The notes beneath the pieces are model-generated. The model did no database searches. It was given only the letters and a program-made list of their open reading frames with translations, and had not been told where the DNA came from. Positions 1-4,981 of a DNA stretch of 10,037 nt are shown in pieces. The stretch is from an uncultured Coriobacteriaceae bacterium (GTDB lineage: Bacteria; Actinomycetota; Coriobacteriia; Coriobacteriales; Atopobiaceae). The position numbers and the translations under genes were made by a program. Position 1 is the first letter of the stretch. The number at the start of each line of letters is the position of its first letter. The DNA is taken from NCBI GenBank assembly GCA_900543875.1, contig UQSV01000061.1:1-10037 (forward strand). Direction: 5' to 3'.

Positions 1-120
1 GCAAATAGGAGCGCCATGGTGTGGCCCGCACCGCGCTCGGGTTGCGCGCTAGAGGCCAGCGGCAACGTTGGTCGTAGATAAATGGTCGTCCACGACAGAA
101 CCCGGCTCACAGGCCCACCT
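1..120 (+). ncRNA. rnpB: RNase P RNA (type A), 3' portion
   Basis: This is the catalytic RNA of ribonuclease P, which trims the 5' leader from precursor tRNAs. The window opens inside the gene, so the 5' part is missing. The recognisable parts are the GCAAATAGG segment at the very start (compare GGCCAAATAGGGG in the Escherichia coli RNA), and a closing block at about 73-120 with GTAGATAAATGG, then GTCCACGACAGAACCCGGCT, then a tail ending in CCCACCT. That block is the strongly conserved 3' end of type A RNase P RNAs (P4 3' strand and the P1/P2 closing region). The exact mature 3' end is inferred by analogy with the E. coli ending CACCT. It is the only plus-strand gene in the window and converges on cutC. 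A strong terminator follows 18 bases later. Confidence 0.93.
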
Positions 121-137
121 CGCACTGCCTAACACGA

Positions 138-176
138 ATGCCCCGCAGCTCACGCGCAGCTGCGGGGCATTTTTTG
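138..176 (+). terminator. Rho-independent terminator of rnpB
   Basis: A perfect 13-bp stem (138-150 with 158-170, ATGCCCCGCAGCT against its complement) closes a 7-base loop. On the plus strand it is followed at once by six T residues (170-175). This is a textbook intrinsic terminator for rnpB. Read on the minus strand the same hairpin is followed only by TCGTGTTAG, so it would be a weak terminator for the converging cutC transcript. Confidence 0.93.
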
Positions 177-223
177 TGCGATAAGGGCCCGCGAGCCCGC
201 ACGGTGGCGGGAGCCGGAAGGTG

Positions 224-271
224 CCATCGGTTTTTCACGTCCACGAGGCTCGAAACGTGCGTAACCGATGG
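224..271. repeat. 48-nt inverted-repeat element, copy 1, plus an extra half-arm
   Basis: The unit begins CCATCGGTTTTTCACGT and ends AACGTGCGTAACCGATGG. The left arm and the reverse complement of the right arm agree at 14 of 17 positions, with the mismatches grouped mid-arm, around a loop of about 14 bases. It has the same length and design as the two units at 2060-2107 and 2132-2179. A further right-arm copy (ACGTGCGCAACCGATGG) lies at 285-301, so a longer outer inverted repeat GTGCCATCGGTT/AACCGATGGCAC spans 222-304. It lies between the convergent 3' ends of rnpB and cutC. It is probably a REP-like or MITE-like dispersed palindrome. No coding function is seen. Confidence 0.8.
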
Positions 272-333
272 CCCTGTGGGCGAGACGTGCGCAACCGATG
301 GCACACCACCCCAAGAAGCGACAGCGCGCTTCC

Positions 334-999
334 CTACAGGCGCACGATGCGGGTACCATGAACCTCGCTCACGCCAACGCTCCCTGCGATGGCCTCGGCA
401 TTCTCCCAGGTGATGCCGGCCCCGGGCAGAATCGTGATGCGCCCGTCAGCACGCGCGACAAACTCGCGCAGACGCGCCACGTTGTCCTCGATGCGCGTGC
501 CCGCCACGCCGCCGTGCGTGAGAATGCGCGTGACGCCCTGCTCGGCAAGCCAATCGATGGCCTCGAGCTGGCGCTGCGGCGCAATCTCGTCGAACGCCAT
601 GTGGAAGGTAATCTGCGCGGGCACGCCGCGGCGCTTCTCGGCCTCACGTACGCGCGCAATAAGTCGCAGCGTAGCGGCCCTGTCGAGCTCTCCGCCGCGG
701 GCGCAGCCAAACACGACGCCCGTAGCCCCCGCATAGAGGGAGCAGTCGATGTCGTCCTCCATCATGAGAAGCTCGTCGTCGGTGTAGGCAAAGTTGCCAC
801 CACGGGGACGCACCATGGCCATGACGTCGACGCCACGGCCGACGCAGCAGCGCACGACCCCGCGAATAACGCCCAGCGAGGGCGACGTGCCGCCCTTGGC
901 AAGGTTGTCGCACAGCTCGATGCGGCGAGCGCCCGCCGCGATCGCCGCAGGCACAAGCTCCACGTTCTCGGCGCAGAACTCTCGTGTCAGGTCAGTCAT
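334..999 (-). CDS. cutC: CutC family protein (putative copper homeostasis, TIM barrel)
   Basis: The product is a 221-residue CutC-family (PF03932) cytoplasmic TIM-barrel protein. The family was named for copper tolerance in E. coli. That phenotype was later attributed largely to a small RNA at the locus, so its biochemical role is unsettled. Family hallmarks seen: EFCAENVE near the N-terminus, RRIELCDNLAKGG, SPSLGVI, MVRPRGGNFAYTDDE, ITFHMAFDE, RILTHGG, ILPGAGI and a final SEVHGTRIV. I chose the ATG at 999 because GGAGG lies five bases upstream (1005-1009) and the conserved family start follows directly. An upstream in-frame ATG would add 39 unconserved residues. The protein ends just after the EVH motif, roughly 25-30 residues shorter than the E. 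coli protein (248 aa), while the core barrel looks complete. It lies downstream of divIVA but behind a terminator, so it is probably transcribed separately. Confidence 0.9.
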   Translation of the reverse strand: MTDLTREFCAENVELVPAAIAAGARRIELCDNLAKGGTSPSLGVIRGVVRCCVGRGVDVMAMVRPRGGNFAYTDDELLMMEDDIDCSLYAGATGVVFGCARGGELDRAATLRLIARVREAEKRRGVPAQITFHMAFDEIAPQRQLEAIDWLAEQGVTRILTHGGVAGTRIEDNVARLREFVARADGRITILPGAGITWENAEAIAGSVGVSEVHGTRIVRL

Positions 1000-1004
1000 T
1001 GTTT

Positions 1005-1009
1005 CCTCC
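1005..1009 (-). promoter_or_regulatory. Ribosome binding site of cutC
   Basis: On the minus strand the sequence reads GGAGG-AAACA-ATG, a full Shine-Dalgarno core with five-base spacing. It fixes the cutC start at 999 against the longer open frame that begins at 1116. Confidence 0.85.
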
Positions 1010-1054
1010 GGGAAATCGGCATCAAAGAGGGACACTTCCTCACCGCTCAAGCAT

Positions 1055-1082
1055 ATGACAAAGGGCCCGTCCCCGCTGTCAT
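1055..1082. repeat. Small imperfect palindrome upstream of cutC
   Basis: Arms ATGACA (1055-1060) and TGTCAT (1077-1082) enclose a two-by-two mismatch and then a GGG/CCC pairing with a six-base loop. It lies between the divIVA terminator and the cutC start. It may be a degenerate interspersed palindrome or an operator in the cutC leader. Nothing in the sequence decides between these. Confidence 0.35.
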
Positions 1083-1110
1083 GCCGGCCCGGCTCACCCC
1101 AACCCCAACT

Positions 1111-1152
1111 CAACAAAGAGCGGGCCCACAGCCATGAGAGCTGCGGGCCCGC
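1111..1152 (-). terminator. Rho-independent terminator of divIVA
   Basis: On the minus strand, 28 bases after the divIVA stop codon, GCGGGCCCGCAGC (1152-1140) pairs with GCTGTGGGCCCGC (1132-1120) around a 7-base loop. This gives 13 bp, one of them a G-U pair that exists only in the minus-strand RNA. The tail TCTTTGTTG follows. The strand-specific G-U pair and the T-rich tail both fit minus-strand termination, separating divIVA from cutC. Confidence 0.85.
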
Positions 1153-1180
1153 CAGTCAATGCGAATGTATGACGCCCAAA

Positions 1181-1846
1181 CTAGTCGAGGTCATCGACGT
1201 CAACGCCGCTCATGGGCATGGCGGCCGGTGACAGCTGCGTGGCGTCGGCGTCGGCCATGGGAGCGGGAGCCGGGGCGACAACGGCGGCGGCAGCGGCGGA
1301 GCCAGTGGGCAGGCTCACCGAGAGCTGCTGGGAGAAGGCGTTGTCGGCGTCGTCCATGAAGTGCTGGAGCAGCGCCTTGTACTGGTCGCGGAACTCCTCG
1401 CGGGAGGCCTTGAGGCGGTCCATCTCGTCGAGCTCGCTCTGCTTCTCGGCAAGGGCCTGGCGGATGACCTCGCGGGCCTTCTGGTCGGCGTCATTACGGA
1501 TCTTCTCGGCGTTGTCGCGGGCATCGGCCACGATCTTGTCGGCAGACTGCTGGGCCACGATGAGAACCTTGGAGATCTGGCTCTCGGACGCGGACGTGGC
1601 AACCGGGGCCTCAGCCACGGGGGCGGCGGCAGAGGGCTGGTTCTGGAGCTGGGCAACCTGGGCCTGGGCGGCGGCAAGCTGCTGCTCGGAGGCGTTCAAG
1701 CGGTTCTTGAGGTCGGCGATCTTCTGCAGCATCGCGTCAACTTCGCCGGACAGACGCTCGAGGAAGTTGTCGACCTCGTCGGTGTCATAGCCGTGCTTGG
1801 AGGGAGAGAAGGTGAGCTGGTCGATTTCAGAGGGTGTGATTGCCAT
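1181..1846 (-). CDS. divIVA: DivIVA/Wag31-type polar and septal scaffold protein
   Basis: The product is a 221-residue cytoplasmic coiled-coil protein that in this family binds negatively curved membrane at septa and poles and recruits division or wall-growth factors. Residues 1-40 form the DivIVA N-terminal domain: ITPSEIDQLTFSPSKHGYDTDEVDNFLERL matches the Wag31 pattern of a hydrophobic start, then GY-x-x-DEVD-x-FL. A first coiled coil runs to about 68, an Ala/Pro linker covers 71-87, and a second heptad-rich helix covers about 88-165 (charged Ala/Glu/Lys/Gln). The tail (180-221) is Ala/Pro-rich and ends in the acidic DVDDLD. The ATG at 1846 starts the conserved domain, with AAAGGGA upstream. 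It follows yggT as in ylm clusters, but a 370-base spacer and its own terminator suggest its own transcript. Confidence 0.95.
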   Translation of the reverse strand: MAITPSEIDQLTFSPSKHGYDTDEVDNFLERLSGEVDAMLQKIADLKNRLNASEQQLAAAQAQVAQLQNQPSAAAPVAEAPVATSASESQISKVLIVAQQSADKIVADARDNAEKIRNDADQKAREVIRQALAEKQSELDEMDRLKASREEFRDQYKALLQHFMDDADNAFSQQLSVSLPTGSAAAAAVVAPAPAPMADADATQLSPAAMPMSGVDVDDLD

Positions 1847-1904
1847 TCTGGGTCCCTTTCAGTTCTGGGGCAAGCGCCCCGGTAACGCGATACGCATATA
1901 ATCA

Positions 1905-1910
1905 AGTATA
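1905..1910 (-). promoter_or_regulatory. Candidate -10 element for divIVA
   Basis: On the minus strand TATACT (1910-1905) lies in a locally AT-rich patch, about 60 bases upstream of the divIVA ATG, in otherwise GC-rich DNA. No good -35 hexamer is seen 16-18 bases further upstream (the bases there read about GGTTCC). The assignment rests on the -10 match and its position alone. Confidence 0.35.
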
Positions 1911-2059
1911 GCGCGACTGCCCGCCGGGGAACCCCTCCCCCACATCCAACACATGGGGTGGAGAAAACCCGCGGCAGGCGGCCGGGCTCAAACGATGCAA
2001 CGTGGCCGAGAAATGCGCAGCGGTGTTGGCGGCAGCTCTCGCGGCACTGCTCAAACGCG

Positions 2060-2107
2060 CCATTGGTCTGTTACGTCCAACGCCTCTCAAACGTGCAAAA
2101 CCGATGG
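2060..2107. repeat. 48-nt inverted-repeat element, copy 2
   Basis: The left arm is CCATTGGTCTGTTACGT and the right end is AACGTGCAAAACCGATGG. The outer CCAT-x-GGT and inner ACGT blocks of the arms pair, with a mismatch cluster mid-arm and a loop of about 14 bases. It is nearly identical to the unit at 2132-2179, which starts 72 bases later. It lies downstream of yggT. Confidence 0.85.
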
Positions 2108-2131
2108 CTGAGAAGCGCCGGCGGCAGGTTG

Positions 2132-2179
2132 CCATTGGTCTGTCACGTCCGACGCCTCCCAAACGTGCAAAACCGATGG
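2132..2179. repeat. 48-nt inverted-repeat element, copy 3
   Basis: It is the same length and layout as the unit at 2060-2107. The left arm CCATTGGTCTGTCACGT differs from that copy by one base, the loop by two, and the right arm AACGTGCAAAACCGATGG is identical. Arm pairing is 13 of 17, with a further wobble pair. The spacer between the two units is 24 bases. It begins 38 bases after the yggT stop codon, in the transcribed direction. Confidence 0.85.
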
Positions 2180-2216
2180 GCGAGCAGCGCCAAAGCCAGG
2201 CGCGAACCACAAGCCA

Positions 2217-2495
2217 CTACAGCACGCCCAGCACTACGTAGTACAGCAGGCGCTCGCCAATCGACAGCACGAACAGCGCGATGACCGGCGAGAAGTCCAG
2301 CCCGCCCATGGGCGGAATGAAGCGGCGGAACAGGTTCATGTACGGGCTCACGATGCGGTCGATCACCACGGCAATGTCATAGACGAGGCTTCCCTCGCGA
2401 AGCGGGAACCAGCTCATGAAGCACCAGATGATGACGAGCCACTCGTAGAAGTTCACGAGGGCGGAGATGGCACGAAGTACGGGATAGAGACTCAT
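2217..2495 (-). CDS. yggT: YggT family small integral membrane protein
   Basis: The product is a 92-residue membrane protein with one YGGT domain (YlmG in Bacillus and plastids, a membrane protein tied to division and envelope or nucleoid organisation, biochemical role unknown). Two hydrophobic segments are visible, about residues 8-30 (aromatic-rich, with EWLVIIWCFMSWF) and about 66-91. Between them lies an amphipathic stretch with VIDRIVSPYMNLFRRFIPPMGGLDFSP, the hallmark of the family. The start at 2495 lies three bases after the proC stop codon, with AAAGG upstream inside the proC end, so translation is probably coupled to proC. Many YggT proteins have two such domains. This single-domain form is the YlmG type. 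Confidence 0.93.
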   Translation of the reverse strand: MSLYPVLRAISALVNFYEWLVIIWCFMSWFPLREGSLVYDIAVVIDRIVSPYMNLFRRFIPPMGGLDFSPVIALFVLSIGERLLYYVVLGVL

Positions 2496-2498
2496 TAC

Positions 2499-3326
2499 CT
2501 AGCCTTTCGCAAGCTCGGCGGTGCGGGCAAGGGCGGCGTCGACGGCGTCGTAGCAAGCCTGCGTGAGCGCCGGCTCGAGCTCGTAGAGGGCCGCGGCGGT
2601 AGTGCCGCCCGGGGAGGTCACGGCCTCCATGTAGGCGCGCGGATGCTCGCCGCTGCGGGCAAGCGAGGCGGCGACGCCGAGCATCGTGGCGTTGACCATT
2701 TCGCGGGCATCGGCGGCGCGCAGGCCGCTGCGGATGCCGGCGCGCGTGAGGGCGTCGACCATGAGGGCGAAGTAGGCAGGCGCGCAGCCCACCACGGCGC
2801 CCTCGGCATCGAGCTGGTCCTCGCGCATGACCTTGGCGGAGCCCAGCGCGGAGAAGAGCTGCTGCACAAGCGCCACGTCGACCGACGTCGCAGACGAGCC
2901 GCCGCAGATGGCAGAGGCACCGGAGCGCACCGAGACCGGCAGGTTGGGCATGACGCGCACGACGCGCGAGCCCGTCAGCGCTTCCTCGAGGGTGGCGATG
3001 GTGACGCCCGCGGCGATCGAGACCACGAGGCGGCCCTTGAGCGCATCGGCGCACGACGACAACACGCCGCTCAGTACCTGCGGCTTCACCGCAAGCACCA
3101 CGGCATCGGGGTTGGCCGCGAGCAGCGCATCGGCATCGGCAAAGGTCTGGATGCCGCAGTCGTTGGCGAGCGCCTCGAGCTTGTAGGCGTTGTGATCGCA
3201 GGCAAGCACGCGTTCGCCCGGAAGCGCGCCGCTCTGGACGAGGCCGCGGGCGATGGCGCCACCCATGGAGCCCGCGCCGATGACGCCCACGGTGAACTGC
3301 GCGAGGTACTTCTCGATGTCAGTCAT
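2499..3326 (-). CDS. proC: Pyrroline-5-carboxylate reductase (proline biosynthesis)
   Basis: The product is a 275-residue NAD(P)H-dependent enzyme that reduces 1-pyrroline-5-carboxylate to L-proline, the last step of proline synthesis, in the cytoplasm. The Rossmann glycine motif VIGAGSMGG is at 15-23. AVVLAVKPQVL (75-85) ends the nucleotide-binding region, RVMPNLPVSV is at 124-133, and the P5CR signature including TSPGGTTAAAL is at 237-247. Length is normal for the family (about 270 aa). I chose the ATG at 3326 because AAGGGGG lies seven bases upstream. An in-frame ATG 30 bases further up would add ten residues and lacks this support. It sits between sepF and yggT, a recurring arrangement in ylm clusters, where proC seems to be a co-transcribed passenger. 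Confidence 0.96.
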   Translation of the reverse strand: MTDIEKYLAQFTVGVIGAGSMGGAIARGLVQSGALPGERVLACDHNAYKLEALANDCGIQTFADADALLAANPDAVVLAVKPQVLSGVLSSCADALKGRLVVSIAAGVTIATLEEALTGSRVVRVMPNLPVSVRSGASAICGGSSATSVDVALVQQLFSALGSAKVMREDQLDAEGAVVGCAPAYFALMVDALTRAGIRSGLRAADAREMVNATMLGVAASLARSGEHPRAYMEAVTSPGGTTAAALYELEPALTQACYDAVDAALARTAELAKG

Positions 3327-3344
3327 GGTGTCCCCCTTACACAG

Positions 3345-3368
3345 CGTGGCGGCCACGGGGCCGCCACG
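3345..3368 (-). other. Perfect 10-bp hairpin between sepF and proC
   Basis: CGTGGCGGCC (3345-3354) pairs fully with GGCCGCCACG (3359-3368) over a four-base loop. On the minus strand it begins 29 bases past the sepF stop codon and ends 18 bases before the proC start. No T-tract follows, so it is unlikely to be a full intrinsic terminator. It may stabilise the sepF mRNA 3' end, or cause partial attenuation or processing that separates proC-yggT expression from sepF. Confidence 0.6.
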
Positions 3369-3397
3369 TCAAATAGAACATTGCGAATTGCAGCTGG

Positions 3398-4156
3398 CTA
3401 GTCGATGAGGCCATCGGCGCGTAGCTTGCGGGTGTCGGAATCTGCGAGCTCGACGCCCTTGGGCAGCACGACGAACACACGGTCTCCCAGCTCCTCGACG
3501 GCGCCGTCGATGCCGCAGGCAAGGCCAAAGCTGAAGTCGAGGATGCGCTTGGCAACGTCGATCTTGAGGTTCTTGAACGACAGCACCACCGGCTGGTTGG
3601 TGCGCACGCGACGCACGACCATCTGAACGTCGTCGTAGCTCGTGGGCTTGAGCACGTAGGCGGGAAGCTTACCGCTCGTGACGCGCGGCACGGCCGTGAG
3701 GCCCACGTCGCCGGGCGTGTTGCCCGTGGCGCCAAAGACGCCGGGCTGTGTCATGGGCGGCACGTAGGAACCGGTGTCGGAGACGGGCTGCGGGTCGAAG
3801 TCGCGCGGGGCGTCCGCCTCGCGGCGCCAGTCGTCGTCGGCAGCGCGGTAGGCGCCGTCGGAGTACGAGTTGACCGTGGAGTAGCTCTCGGTGGCGGCAC
3901 TGGGCAGCTCGTCGCCCGAGAGGTGACGGCCCGAGCGTGTGAAGACGTTCACGCTGTCGGCGTCAGGGCGAGCGGGGTTGCCAAGAAGGCCGGTCGTGCG
4001 CACCTGCTCCTGCTGGGCCGGGGCGTCGTCGTAGTACTGGCCGTCGTCGTAGCCGTTGTCATAGCCGCCGTCGTCGTAGCCGTTGTCATAGCCGCCGTCG
4101 TCGTAGTAGTCGTCGCGGGGCTGGAGCTTGTTCTTAATGTTGTCGAGAAATCCCAT
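3398..4156 (-). CDS. sepF: SepF, FtsZ membrane anchor for cell division
   Basis: The product is a 252-residue cytoplasmic division protein that binds the FtsZ C-terminus and tethers the Z ring to the membrane. In Actinobacteria lacking FtsA it is the main anchor. Residues 1-11 (MGFLDNIKNKL) form the amphipathic membrane-targeting helix. Residues 15-44 are an unusual Asp/Tyr/Gly run, with the nonapeptide GGYDNGYDD repeated. A long low-complexity linker follows to about 165. The SepF core (about 167-239) contains SYDDVQMVVRRVRTNQPVVLSFKNL, RILDFSFGLACGIDG and DRVFVVLPKGVEL, the expected FtsZ-binding dimer fold. The linker makes it longer than the Bacillus protein (about 150 aa), as is usual in Actinobacteria. 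The ATG at 4156 opens the conserved helix, behind a modest GGGGA. It follows yggS by 48 bases. Confidence 0.96.
   Translation of the reverse strand: MGFLDNIKNKLQPRDDYYDDGGYDNGYDDGGYDNGYDDGQYYDDAPAQQEQVRTTGLLGNPARPDADSVNVFTRSGRHLSGDELPSAATESYSTVNSYSDGAYRAADDDWRREADAPRDFDPQPVSDTGSYVPPMTQPGVFGATGNTPGDVGLTAVPRVTSGKLPAYVLKPTSYDDVQMVVRRVRTNQPVVLSFKNLKIDVAKRILDFSFGLACGIDGAVEELGDRVFVVLPKGVELADSDTRKLRADGLID
4041..4106 (-). repeat. 27-bp in-frame tandem repeat within sepF
   Basis: Two identical 27-bp copies (4041-4067 and 4068-4094) are followed by a 12-bp partial copy to 4106. Because 27 is a multiple of three, copy number can change without breaking the frame. Each copy encodes nine residues of the GYDNGYDDG series near the N-terminus of SepF. 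The copies are identical even at third codon positions, which suggests recent duplication or ongoing slippage. Confidence 0.9.
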
Positions 4157-4204
4157 GATGTCCCCAAGTCCTGTGAGGGCGCGAGCGCCCCAACCAGACG
4201 ACCC

Positions 4205-4981
4205 CTAGGCGAGGTCGTACTCGGCAGAAAACACTATCCGTCCCAGTCTAACGAGGGTGGAGCCCTCCTCGACCGCGATTTCGAAATCATCGCTCATTCC
4301 GCAGGAGAGCGTGGGCAGCGCAAGGCCCGTGATGCCGCGCAGCTCCTCGCGAAGCTCGCGCGCACCGGCGAAGGTACGGCGCGCCGCGTCGGCGTCGTGG
4401 GCAGGGGCCATGCACATGACGCCCTCGATGGAGAGCGCCGGCAGCGCGAGCAGCTCGTCTGCCGCGGCGCGCACCTCGTCGGGGGCAAAGCCGCCCTTAG
4501 ACTGCTCGCCCGAGACGTTGCACTCGAGCAGCACCGGTACGGTGAGGCCCGCGCGCTCCGCACGGCTCGAGACGGCCTGGGCAAGGGTCAGGCTCGAGAT
4601 CGACTGCACGAGCGAGGCACGGCCCAGCACGGCGTTGATCTTGTTCTTCTGCAGGTTGCCGATCATGTCGAAGCGTGGCGCCTCGATCCCCGCGGCGGCA
4701 AAGACGTCGAGCTTGCGCACGAGCTCCTGCGGGCGGTTCTCGGCAAAGCTCGTATAGCCGGCGCGCATGGCGGCGAGCACCTCGGCGGGTCCCACCGTCT
4801 TGGAGACGGCGTCGAGCGTCACCTCTGACGCGCTGCGGCCGCTGCGCGCGCAGGCGGCCTCGAGGCGCGCGAGAATAGCGGCGCGGCGCTCGCGCATGAA
4901 GGCGAGGTAGGCCTCGTCGACCTCGATGGTCGCGGGCGCAGGCACGCCGGTATCGAGGTCGCTACTGCTCATCGGCCTCAT
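4205..4981 (-). CDS. yggS: YggS/PLPBP family pyridoxal-phosphate homeostasis protein
   Basis: The product is a 258-residue, non-catalytic PLP-binding TIM-barrel protein (YlmE, PROSC) that buffers pyridoxal 5'-phosphate and influences amino-acid and keto-acid balance. The PLP lysine is K61 in LDAVSKTVG. Other family blocks are FAENRPQEL (79-87), FDMIGNLQKNK (104-114, usually with a histidine two residues before IG), ECNVSGEQSKGGF (153-165), EGVMCMAP (186-193), and LSCGMSDDFEIAVEEGS then LVRLGRIVF at the end, which form the phosphate-binding loops. I prefer the ATG at 4981, which has AGGAG (4990-4994) eight bases upstream. The ATG at 4972 is an alternative and shortens the protein by three residues. 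With the preferred start it overlaps the phoU end by 20 bases, so the two are probably translationally coupled. sepF follows. Confidence 0.93.
   Translation of the reverse strand: MRPMSSSDLDTGVPAPATIEVDEAYLAFMRERRAAILARLEAACARSGRSASEVTLDAVSKTVGPAEVLAAMRAGYTSFAENRPQELVRKLDVFAAAGIEAPRFDMIGNLQKNKINAVLGRASLVQSISSLTLAQAVSSRAERAGLTVPVLLECNVSGEQSKGGFAPDEVRAAADELLALPALSIEGVMCMAPAHDADAARRTFAGARELREELRGITGLALPTLSCGMSDDFEIAVEEGSTLVRLGRIVFSAEYDLA

Larger units (their letters stand above)
1847..2216. other. 370-base intergenic region between yggT and divIVA
   Basis: There is no credible gene here. It holds the divIVA leader and candidate -10 element (near 1905), an otherwise unremarkable stretch (1911-2049), and two tandem 48-nt inverted-repeat units (2060-2107 and 2132-2179). 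The octamer CYCAAACG recurs at 1987, 2050, 2086 and 2158, the last two inside the units. This suggests that worn-down half-copies extend leftwards from the intact units. No hairpin with a T-tract that would clearly terminate yggT transcription was found. Confidence 0.7.

Noticed and set aside
1897..1902. A perfect TATAAT on the plus strand
   Set aside because: There is no -35 match upstream and no plus-strand gene downstream. It is probably a by-product of the AT-rich divIVA leader, which is used in the minus direction.
2060..2179. Possible minimal CRISPR array (48-nt repeat, 24-nt spacer, 48-nt repeat)
   Set aside because: The units are palindromic over their full length, the spacer is too short, the related copy lies alone 1.8 kb away, and there are no cas genes. 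A dispersed palindromic repeat explains it better.
2060..2179. The repeat hairpins as Rho-independent terminators of yggT
   Set aside because: On the minus strand neither hairpin is followed by a T-tract (GCAACC and CGCGTTTG follow), and the stems carry several mid-arm mismatches.
2643..3401. Plus-strand open frame of 252 codons opposite proC
   Set aside because: It has no domain-like pattern and a His/Ala/Arg/Gly-rich composition typical of antisense frames. ProC is complete on the other strand.
4157..4204. Small hairpin GGGCG-CTCG-CGCCC between yggS and sepF
   Set aside because: The stem is only five base pairs in GC-rich DNA, with no T-tract. It is easily expected by chance.
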